From Melieria omissa (Eukaryota; Arthropoda; Insecta; Diptera; Ulidiidae): a DNA stretch of 64,000 nt. Positions 12,101-24,100 of the stretch are shown one piece after another (position 1 is the stretch's first letter; the number at the start of each line of letters is the position of its first letter). The stretch spans positions 46,302,404-46,366,403 of the forward strand of contig OZ020268.1 in the NCBI GenBank assembly GCA_963971225.1. Reading direction: 5' to 3'. The position numbers and the translations under genes are program-made. The notes under the pieces were generated by a model. That model worked only from the letters and a program-made list of their open reading frames with translations. It was not told the DNA's origin and ran no database searches.

Positions 12101-15100
12101 GAACCAATACATCCCAAATATTATCCATGGGGTTAAGGTCCGGCGAACACGCTGACCACTCCAGAACACGTACGGATTTCGCCCTCAACCATGCAATTAT
12201 TTTCTTGCTAGTGTGTATGGCTGCGTTATCCTGTTGAAAACACCAGTTTCTTTTTCGTTGCGTTGAGGAAATGGATGGGACTGCTTTGACGGACTGTTAT
12301 GTAGTCGGAAATTTTAATCCGGCAGGAACAAAACTGAAGGTACAAAGTTTGCTCTGCAGTAAACGCACCCCAAACCATTAAGCTACCACCTCCAAAATTT
12401 CTGGGCGAACAAAATGTTCGTTCTTTTCCAATGTCATGCTAATATCCATTAAAACCATCTGGACCATCCAGATTAAATTTATTTTCATTCGAAAAGATTA
12501 TCTGCATAACAAAATTAAAGGATAATTTGGGAACCAAACAATTTTTGAAGTTATTTACCGAAGTCCTGTCAGTTCATTGCTTTTTTCAGCAAACTGCATG
12601 CTAATGTCCTTGTGACGCTTCAATAATCGTGACGTAGACATAATTTTTAAGCGTTTGATGTAATCAGCGCATTTTATTGTCCTCCATACCGTTTGGCGAC
12701 TTACTGGGGTTGAGGAAAGCGTAACTAGAAAGCGGCAGCTTTTTGATATGTTGCTTACTGTCCTCATTATTTTTCGTTCATCCCGTTCACTTAACTTTTT
12801 TTTCCTTCCATGTCCTTTTTTGCAGTCATACCCATCAGAATTTAAAAAAAAAGTGGATACAAGCCAAGCACTTCTTCCAATATCGCGAGCTATTTATCTT
12901 ATGGATGTTCCCGCACTTTTCATGCCTTCGATCCGTCCTTTTTCAAAATCCGTCAATCATTTTCCTTTTGGCATATTTTAAGTTTTGTTAAAAAACTCTT
13001 AAATTGATGCTACAAGTTTAATATTTACACAGTTTAGCGAAAAATGTACGTTTTTATGCATAAACAGAAACGTTCGTATAATTTTGCAACACTAATTTTT
13101 TGACTTTTTTCGATTAACGTTCAAAAAAGTACCCTTAAGTTACAGTTATTGAAACGAAATTTAAACACACCACTGTACTTACCCATACCGGTATTTCATG
13201 GAACAAAATTTCTCCAAAATTTTCAAAATAATCTTTTAAATTAAAAAAATTAAATGTTCGTATAATTTTGCAACAGAGTGTAGAACATGACCGGAAAAAT
13301 CAGTATGTATGATAGCCCTATCTTCTTAAGGACCATAATAGTTGGAGTCAGATACTATGCAAAAGTGGCTGATCTGATCGTTTTTCCACTTAAAAAAACG
13401 TTCCATTAGTTTAAAATAAGTTCTAATTTTAAAACTTAAGATCTATTGTGCCCCTTGCCAGGCATCAAAGTCCTTCTTAGAGCCATATCCATACTTACAG
13501 TTCTATCCATACTTATAGCAAGTGAAGTAAACCATAATTGTGGAAGATTTGGATATCTGAGCTTCGAAGCTTCGACTTTTTTAAATGTTTTGATAAGTTT
13601 TAAAGATTGTGAAAGGAATCTTTCAGAGTTCGTTGCGATCTACTAATCAAAGGTTAGGACAACATTTTATGAGGATATATAGGACAAAAATGTAAAAAAG
13701 TGGCGCTTATTCTTTATTGAAATTTCAAGCACAAAGAACCTATTTTTTTGATAATTTTAAAAACCTTCATATAAATAGTAAATCAAACAGGACTCTAAAA
13801 GTAGTATTTAACAGTCGTCGACGACAAAAAAAGAGTCTAGAGAGAGAAGCCTTCAAAATAAATATTGACCTCGTATGTTTTACAAATCTATAGGATAAAG
13901 AATATAAGCTACAAACATAGATAATTTATTTGATTCTGAAGAAGAACAAACATTTCGAGTAACCAAGGCGTTCGAATTTCACATCTCGCACTCGAGTCAA
14001 GTCCCAATAAGTTTATACAGTTTTTGAATATTTTGAAGATATACACAGAGTGATCCATTAATTTCAAACAACTGCATTTATGTATAGTAAACACCATGAA
14101 AAGAAAACCAAAATATTTAAATAATTTCTATAATCAATTAAAAGATTGAATCGAATATATTTTAAATCATTTACTCGCACCACATTTGACTTTATCAAAG
14201 TGCTTCTTACACATTCAATAAATTCACAATATCGGTGTTGGCACATTTACAAATTTCTTCTTCACGCACATTGCTTTAAAATCGTTATTACATATCTTTT
14301 ATATATATTTTTCAACTAAATTCTACCATCTCAACCGCTTTCTGAGCTGTTTCACAATTTCTTTACTTATTCATTTGTTTATTTTTTTTTGTGCTTTTCC
14401 ACTGCCTCACTGCTTCAAATGCTTCGATTATTTTCAAAATAAAAATATTAAAAATACATAAACTTTTAACACCGCCAAGGCACCACCTGCAAGGACAATG
14501 AGTTTTTCTGTTTTGATCGTCAATTTTGCATAAATGCAACACAGCACTGTGATGGATTCTACGATTGCAAAGATTTCTCTGATGAGCAAAATTGCATTGG
14601 TTAATAATTTTATGCTATTATATATTTTTACGTTTGCGCCTCTCAGCCTACTGAAACTAATTGATTTACTTAAGTGTTGAATTTTTACACCAATACACCT
14701 ATAACTAGAAGTTTAAGTTGTTTAAGTATCAATCTTGGATTCGTTTACGAAATTTAAATGGATGTAAATGTGTGTGCACTTGTTTGTTGAATTTTTTTGT
14801 TTTTATGCTACGCCCCTTAGTGCGTAATGAATGAATATTGAGCGGAATCGACTGTTCTCAAATTAGAAATAATGACTTCAGATCTCAGTGTTAATTATGT
14901 TGATTTAAGAAGTCGCCACATGTTCATAAGATTTCTCGGGTTTTCAGCAGAGATTTCGTATAGTGAAGTAGCGGCCAGCCTCGATAGTCCAGCGGGTATT
15001 GTGCTAAATATTCATGGCAAAAGCTCCAGCTTTGATTCCTGTGTATGTCTGGTGGCACAAACTCGATTTCAATGCATTCAAATGGTTTTCATTTAAAAAC

Positions 15101-18100
15101 ACACCTGTCTTCTCGGCTCCAAGAACATGTAAAGTCTGTAATCATTGACGAACTCTCTGCAACCTCGATTCCTCTCAATATTCATTTTTCATATTTACCA
15201 ACACCAAAAAATTGTAAGCAAGCACTGCCAGCTCCACACTTTAAGCAAATAGGTTTTTAGTATTAAATATAATTTTTTTTTAATTTTAATTTTTTTAATT
15301 AATTCATTTTACATTTAAAATTTTTGAAATACATTTATTTTAAATGATTATTTTTTTTTTAATTACTTTATTTTTTTAAATGAGCATTTTTCTATTTCAA
15401 AAAACTTTTCCAAACTTTGTTTTATTTATTTGTTTTTATGAATTAATTTCTTATTTTCCATGAACATCGGAAAAAAATTCCAAAATAACATAAAAAAATT
15501 ATTATATATTAAAATACATTAAAATTTTAATTTTTTTAATTAATTCATTTTACATTTAAAATTTTTTAAATACATTTATTTTAAATGATTATTTTTTTTT
15601 TAATTACTTTATTTTTTTAAATGAGCATTTTTCTATTTCAAAAAACTTTTCCAAACTTTGTTTTATTTATTTGTTTTTATGAATTAATTTCTTATTTTCC
15701 ATGAACATCGGAAAAAAATTCCAAAATAACATAAAAAAATTATTATATATTAAAATACATTAAAACATACATATATATAAAAATTTGTATATATGTTTTT
15801 TATCTATAGACAGTTATAAAAATGTATTGTTTAAACATTCATAATTTTGTACCATAAATATTTTTTATAAGATGTTAAGTGAACATTTTTTAATAGATTT
15901 TTTGCTATTGAATTTAAGACCTTCCAAAAAGCTAAAAATTTGTTTTCAAAAGTTTCTTCCACAACTAGCCCTAAAATTTTAACAAAGCACTGCCAGCTTC
16001 AATTTCGTTTAAAAATGGTTTAGTTTCTAAACAATTTAAATAAATTAAATTAAATACAAAACAACAAATTGCTTTCATTTTTTTGGAAATTGCTTAATAT
16101 TATTTTTTTTATTTTTGATAAACACTTTTTGTAAATAAAATATTAAATAACAAAAAATATTTTATTATAAAACTTCAAAAAATTTTTTATATTTTTGTAT
16201 TCATATAAAAACTTATATGTATAAAATGTTTTTTAGCATTAAAAACGTATTCGTACCATAAATATTTTTATATAAGACTTTTAAATGGCAATTTGTAAAT
16301 AAATTTTTAACTATACATTTTGATTTACTTTAAAACTTTTTCAAAAGTTTAAAACTTTTTTCAAAAGTTTTTCCTAAAACTATGCCTAAAATTTTAAGCA
16401 TGCACTGCCAGCTCCACTTTCCGTTTAGGAGATTTCTTTTTTTTTCTTAAATTTAAATAATATTTTAACAAATTTTTTTTATAAATTTGCCTGCTGTAAA
16501 AGTGTGTCTATGACATTTTTTTTCTCTAAAATTGGGTGTACTTTTGAATATTAAAAACAAAATTTTGATTAGAAATTTTCAGTGTCCCATATTTCTATTT
16601 TGTTGTTATATTTGTTTGTAACTGTTTCTTGAAAATACTTAAACGTGACTGCCTCATGCAGGTTGTGCTTCGAATCAGTTCCGCTGCCGCAACGGTGACT
16701 GCATCCCCGAGCACGCACAGTGCAATGGCTACCCCGACTGTCGCGACGGCTCCGACGAGGACGCCTGCTCGGACATACCCTACGAGCAGCCGAGCCGCGG
16801 CTGCGCACCCTCCCAGTTCCGCTGCAACAACGGCCAATGCATCAATGCGGCCGCCAAGTGCAATGGCTACACCGACTGTGCCGACAGCTCCGACGAACTC
16901 TACTGCAGTAAGTACTGAGCTCTGTTCAACAGCGAGTTCAATCATCATAAATACAACAAAATATTTGAACGCGCCTCGAACCAGTCATTGTAAATGAACT
17001 CATACTCATACTCCTTTCCAAACCGATCTCTCCATACACTTTTGTACATTCAAACACAAACACACACACGTCCATAAACACATGCAAAATGCATCGCACG
17101 CTCAGAGTATTTACGCGAACCGTATCTCGAATTCGAAGGACGCAGCAAGGCGTGCGGCCCGCACATGTTTCGCTGCGAGAACGGGCCGTGCATTCCGACT
17201 GCTCTGCGCTGCAACGGCATTGTCGACTGTCCGCTCGACATTAGCGACGAATTGGACTGCGGTCCGATCACAAACGAAATCGATAGTAAGTGCAGAAGGT
17301 CGTGGAGTTTCAAACTGGTGGAAGCGTAACGGTCACCGACGCACAAAAATACAAGAAAGCCATGTCGTTCACTTTGCACCGACTCTAACAATTTCTAACT
17401 CTAGCATTTTTAATAGCACATTCGATGTTTTTTAACCGCTGAACAAAAGACGCTCAACTGCAGGGGTTTGTTTTTAAAATTAAATAAACAAAAGTTAAAT
17501 TAAATCAAAAGTGTCAAATTTTGCTCTCTTTGCCTCTTTATATTTTAATTCGTTTTGTTACAATTTTAATTTTTCGTACAGAATTACAAATTAATAAGAA
17601 CTCTATAATTAACAAATTTTATTTCTTTAAAAAACTAAAATTAAAAAAAATACAATTAATTCAAAATTGTTATAGTTCAGGTATTGATTTCAAAATTTGA
17701 ATTTGTTCGCATAAAGATTTAAAGTTTTAAAAAATTAAAAAAATCACAAATCATATGACTTAGTGTTACTACTGCTACACAAGTGTGACTAGACAGCAGT
17801 CACTAGTGTATATAGTATTCTTGTATATTTTGAGATATACAAAAATATTAGTTACACAGTTACAGATAACACTACTCGACAAAAATTGGGTTCATCGCGC
17901 ACTCCTAAAAACAAAAGTATTTTTTAGACTAATCTTCGGCTGCTGAATACGAAACTGAAAATCAAAAAATTTTAAGTATATACACATTTAAAATATTTTT
18001 TTTAATATTTGCGGTTGTGCAATGATGGAGACTTGGGTACCAAATGAAAGAAGAAAATTGTCTTCTTTTAACTATGTTTTTATTTTTAACTTTCAGGACC

Positions 18101-21100
18101 AAAATATGTCAGGTATGGAAAACATCAATACCTGACATATAGAGATTCGCATACTTTAGAAAGGGCTGGCAATATACTAATCGGCCTATAATCACTAGGA
18201 GATGACGCAAGAGCTTTCTTTGCAATGGGCAATATGATAGCTTTTTTCCATGCTGCTGGAAAACATCCACTTGCAAAACAGTGATTTATTATATGGGTGA
18301 GAGGACTAATAATAAACTGCAGCACGAGTTTAAGAAACTTTAAAGGGATTCCATCATCCCCAACAGCATTCGATTTAATGCCCATAATCGATTTTATTAC
18401 CTCTAACTCACTAACTCCTACAAATTGAAAATGGCTATGGCAGCTACTAGCAGAACATATATTTTCATTTAAAGAAGGGAAAATACTGCCTTTGCTTGCG
18501 CTAATGTAGAAATCGTTTAGAATGTCAGGATCCACTTTGCATTCTGAGTTTTCTTTCCCATGAATGTTTAAGTTATTCAGGTTGCGCCATAGCTGTTTAA
18601 ATGGAAGCGAGGCATTTAGTTTCGATTTACAAAACCACCGCTTCGATTGCCTTATTACAGCTGTAGCTTCATTGCGTGCAGATTTATACAAACACCATGA
18701 AGTATCCGTCAGTGATTTTCTCCATTTAGCATGCAACTTATTTCGTTTTCTTATTGCTAAATGTACTCGGTTGGTATACCAAGGACACGACTTATTCCTG
18801 ATATAAGAAGTACGAATCGGAACATGAGCGTTAAACCCCGTGATTAAGTTCTCACTAAGAAATTCAAGCTTTTGATCAACTGTATCAAATAACCAACACT
18901 CTCTCCAACACACACGGGACAAGTCAGAAAACAAAGCATCAACATTCAATGAACGATAATCACGATACATAAATGTAGTGCTCACTGGACGATCAAACAC
19001 AACATCAACTGCACAAAATATTAGATCATGGTCCGATATGAAAAATATTTGGTCAAATTTAAGTACTAGAGAAGGGTCAGAAGTAATAAAATAGTCTAAA
19101 AGGCTTGGTCGGCAATTACTAGCATATCTGGTGGGGATAATGTCATTAACAATAGCTAGACCAGCTGCTGATACATGATTACGTAGTTCATTGGTGTAAG
19201 AATCATTAGAAAGTAAGTTTACATTAAAATCACCACAAATTATGTAATGCTCATAGTCTATTAAAAACAAAGATAACTCGGTGAAGTATGCATCCAGAGA
19301 AAAACATTTATTTGGGTTGTAGACACAAGAAACTAAGATTCGGGATTTACCATCAGACACTTCAGCTATTATATATTCTGTATCAGAGCCAGCCGATTTA
19401 GCAATTGCTGTTAGATTGAGAGTATTCCTACAATAAATTGCTACCCCTCCTCCCTTCCTATGCTTTCGATCATTTCGAATGAGACTATAGTTGTTTATAG
19501 AACACTGAAGGTCCGGAATGCAATTACTAAACCAAGTTTCAGACACACAAATAACATCAACAAGGGACTGTTCGAAGATATGTCTAACATAGTCAAGTTT
19601 ATCAAAGCTCAAACTCCTCGCATTGAAGTGGACTACATTAAACCCCGCTGATTGCTTACACAAGATATCAACTACCAATTTCTGATTTTCATTAGCGCCG
19701 GAGACGTTTATATCAGATAAGTTTGATGTCATGAGAATGAGCTATAGAAGAAACAACTAACATACATACTAATGAGGTTAAAATGCTGATAACTACAGAA
19801 CAACAAGAAAACAAGAGTAACAATAGTTAGAGACAGAAAGAGAGAAAATAGAAAAATAATGGAGAAGGACACAGATACAATAAGTAATAACATCAAAATA
19901 GCTTATATTTAATTTTGCAAAAGTCATTGTAGCTTCTATGCTGCCCCGACAATTCCATCGATACATTTTTTATCAAATACTTTTACGGCCTCGTCGCCGT
20001 CTCGTTTTCTCACCATGATTTGCCCACGTATCGAAAAAGCAGCAACAAGAAGTTTCTGTCGTTTAAGCTGAGCTGCATAATGCATTAGTTCACGATTATC
20101 CCTAGTCAGACTTTCGTGCACATAAAACTTTGCATTATCATCCAGTCCAATGTCTCTCAGAGCAAGAGGCCGCTTGTTGGCTTTGCAATAGCCAGCAATG
20201 GATTTAAATAGCTGACTACGAGCATGCTGGGAGAAAAGCTTAACGATGATAGCCGAGTTGTTGTTACCAGTTTTATTGTTCCTTGCTGGCAGCCGGAAAA
20301 CTTCGCGCACTGGGGGCAGTTCGTGCTGAATAGCCTTGCACATACGCGAGAAGATCTCCTCTCCGCTGATATTAGTAGAGTTAGGTATGCCGTTTATTAA
20401 GAGATCAGTGGCAACGGCTTCATTCTCTCTCCTCTCTGCGTCTCTTTTTAGTGCAAGTACTTCAGTCCGCAGCACACCCAACTCTTCACATGAGGTTTCT
20501 ACAGCTGTTAGCCTCACATCAAGGAACTTTATTGACTTCTTTATGTTTACCAATTCAGCTGACAGGTCGTTAAATTTTTGCATCAGCCTCTCTTCACTCT
20601 TCTTTACCTGCTCACTCAGCTGTTCAATTATGTATTCCTTTTGCTGATCCATTTTCGCCTCCAGCTGAAGTAACCACGAAGCTGCCGTTGGGCTCTCAAC
20701 GCGACGGCCCTTCGAGAGTATAGGAGTGGCAGTGTCTGTTTTTACCGGTGAGAGCTTCGTGCTTCTGGTGGTTTTTTTAACAGCGGCCGACATTATGATA
20801 AGCAATGCGAGTGTGGGAGATCAACAATTATTTATTTTGAATTTGATGATTTTTCCAGCAAGTAATGCAGATGACAGCATCAGCAGCGCGTAGAAACGTT
20901 CATGAGACAACTCCTGGCCAGATTTCAGAATTTTTGGCGTTGTTTACGTGGTAAAAAAGGTGGTTGAATCGGCAGCACAAAATTATACGTCTACTCACGA
21001 CCCATCACTCACAATTTTTTAAAAAAAATATTTGAAATGTGTATATCATTACAATTTTAAAGTCCTTTAAGAAGGCAAACTGAGTATGCCCGGATATTGT

Positions 21101-24100
21101 AAATGACCTCTAGTTTCACGTCTATATCAATATTTGGATGGGTCTCAGAAAAATAAAACAAATTTTTCGCACAGTGTAATAAATGAACTTTGTCATTTTT
21201 CTTTCAATTCTATTGATGTTAGGCTTAATATTTGCTCAAATAATATATCTTTCATCTTAGATCTTAAAACCAGAGTAGTTCATTTATTTTATCTATAAAA
21301 AACCATTCGAAGATGTATAATTTTTGAAAAAGGTCAACAAATTCAATTTTTTTTTCAATTTTTCAACTTTCATCGTCAGTAACTTCCCCAAATCGGATTT
21401 GGATAATCCATATATCGTTGGAAAGGCTTACCTTCTGAACGACGGGCCACATGTGTTAGTAGGATGGTTGGTTTACGAGATATGTGCTCATAACTGCAAT
21501 AAGAGGGGAAAAACATGTTTTTCGAAGATTTTTCGAAAACGCTTCTTAAGAAAATTTTTTGATTTTCAGTTTCGTGTTCAGCAGCCGAAAATTAGTCTAA
21601 AAATTAGTCTAGTCCTAACCGGTTAGGTTAGGACGAGTGCATTTGTATGACACACTTAGACCCATTGTGATACCACTGTAACATTTGACAGTAGACGAAT
21701 GTTTAACCCATTAAGCCCTGAGCGTTGCGTTTGCGCAACGTTTGGGAATTTCGCTACATTAAGTCATTCATAAAGATATAAGACTTGAAAATGGGTAGAA
21801 TTGGATTCGAATTGATCGTTTTAGATTCTGCCATACTCAAATTTCAAAATTTTTTAAATATTCATATCTTTTTTTCGATCCAAAGTCAAAGGTTTTTTTT
21901 TGGGGAATTTTTGAAATTCAATTAAAAATACTTATTCTTCAAACCTATCAAAATCCCTTTGTGGGCTGCATTTTGTAATGCTAAACTATTTAAAAATAAG
22001 TTTTAAAAATTTTTTTTTTTTTTTAATTTTATGTTTTGTATGTGACTAAGGCCCAAATTGCGTTTGCGCAACGTACCCTCCTGGTTCAGGGAGTGGGGGT
22101 ATGAATTATTTGCTTCATTTTTTTTCTTGATTAGGTCAATTACTAAGATTGTGTAAAATTTTATGGAAATCGCACAAGCCCTTCTGGGGTCAGGTTTTAA
22201 TGGGTTAAACAGCCTGAACTAGGAATTGAACCTAGAGCCTCTGATATTAAAATTCAAAGCGCTTAAAGCTATGAAAACTTCATACGGGGCACATGGTTGT
22301 GTCATATAGGAAGTTAGAGACCCAAAATAACAAAAATATTTTTTCAATTATGTATCCAACCAAAATAAACAATTTAACATTAAACCCGCAGTTGGTGTTT
22401 AATAAAGTTCTATGTTTTTTTTAACTACGAATATAATATCACAAATGCTGTCCTGCCAAATCAACTAAATTGTGTTCCACTTTTAATATTTTGCAAATCC
22501 AGCTTTCAGGCAGCAACAGACGTTAAACACGTTAATTGATGTTTGGTCTAATTTACTCATAAACCCCTAAATGCACTGCATAAATATATATAACTCTAAT
22601 CACCAAATGTTTCTTGTTTCAAGTTCATTTTAATCGTCTCACACACACAAACGCAAACACTCATCAATCAATAATACATTTACACATTTAAGGTTAACTT
22701 GCACACTATAAAAATAAACTTTATTAAACCCATATTTCATTTTTCAAACAGGTCCACAACAGCCACCTTCTTCAAATCCACAATTGAACCTGAGGACCTA
22801 TCCAGATAGTCAAATCATCAAAGAAAGTAAGTAGACATTCCGAGTAAAAAACTTCTAATTCTTCTAAAGAATTGGAGTCATACTAAAACAAAGTTACCAT
22901 GAAGTAAAAGTATTGCACAGATTATGGCAGAAAGGCTGAAGAGAAAAATTAGATTGTGTACTCAAGGCGAAAGTAAAATTTGATTTAGTTTTTCTTATCA
23001 CCACAAAACAGATTTCAAGTATTAATCAAATCAATTTGAGTTACATAAAAGTGCAACAAAGTACTTAACATTTCATTAGCAAAATTGTCGCAGAGCGCTA
23101 TATGCAAAACTATTCAGCAGATCTCACGAACCATTTGGGTTAGCACTACTGGAATTGGACAAAACCACAACGAACTTTCTTATAACTACTACTACAATTA
23201 GATTGTTCGTCCTGTTCTTTGTTGTGGGCACCACAGGGACCTTTTAGATTTAGTTTAACACACCTTAACCACAAACGTAGTAACCCGTAACCACGTTTAC
23301 TAGTCAGCACATACAAAAGTGAGACAGTCCAGTGACAAACGAGTTTTCTCTTCAACAGCTTCTGCCATCAATCCACGTCAATACTTGTGCTCTTCGCTTT
23401 TTTTTTTACAAAATCTCGTTGCCTTATCCCGTTTTAATGCTAATCAACTTTGCCTTTATCGTTGCTCTTTCAATATTGCCAAACACTCTTTAACATACAA
23501 AAACAAAACTTAATAAACAAACATAACTGCAGGATATATTAAGGAGGGTAAGTTTTCTGAAACCTGTAAAAAAATAAAATTGTATGTCTTATTGTTGATT
23601 TTGGAAAACCGACCTTGAACATAATAATGCATCCGGTTGGTGCTAAACTGCAACCCGCAACAATTAAAAATTAATACAAACTATTCTAAAAGTATTTAAA
23701 CAAAACTAAAGAAAATTAAAAATCATACGATAATAAAAAAATATTAACACTAAAACAATTAATAAAAAATCGTATAAGAAATAATGTAATAATTTAAAAA
23801 ACATAAACAAAAAAAATTCAAAAAAAAATTAAGAACATCGAAAACAACGAAAAATTAAAATTTGAAATATATTTTTAATTAAACAAAAATTTTATATGTA
23901 TTAAATATATATATATATTAAAAATAACAGTAAATTTCAATTTCAAATTTGAATTAAGCAATTAGTACGAAAACTATATAAATAATTTTACAAAATTTAA
24001 CAAACAGAAATTTAAAAAGTAAAAAAATTTTAAAGAAATTAAAAAAATAATTAAATATTTTAAAATGTTTTTAAAATGTTTTGAAACATATTTAATATCA

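Larger units (their letters stand above)
11364..14479. other. intron carrying the Tc1-like element
   Basis: Outside 11672-13280 the intron is AT-rich with no recognised gene. The 3' part (14340-14470) has T-rich tracts ahead of the acceptor ACACCGCCAAG. Confidence 0.5.
18125..20990 (-). mobile_element. non-LTR retrotransposon, 3'-truncated (CR1/L2-like by inference)
   Basis: Read on the minus strand, a 5' region (to about 20990) precedes ORF1 and then ORF2, which stops within the first reverse-transcriptase blocks. There is no 3' UTR or poly(A). LINEs usually lose their 5' end, so loss of the 3' half points to later deletion or rearrangement and not to normal truncated insertion. Confidence 0.8.
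17286..22751. other. intron with truncated LINE, inverted repeat and piggyBac-type MITE
   Basis: 5.5-kb intron. Holds an imperfect inverted repeat (17920-17975 and 21545-21603), a 3'-truncated LINE between its arms, and a TTAA-flanked MITE (21707-22204). The rest is AT-rich with no gene recognised. Confidence 0.6.
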
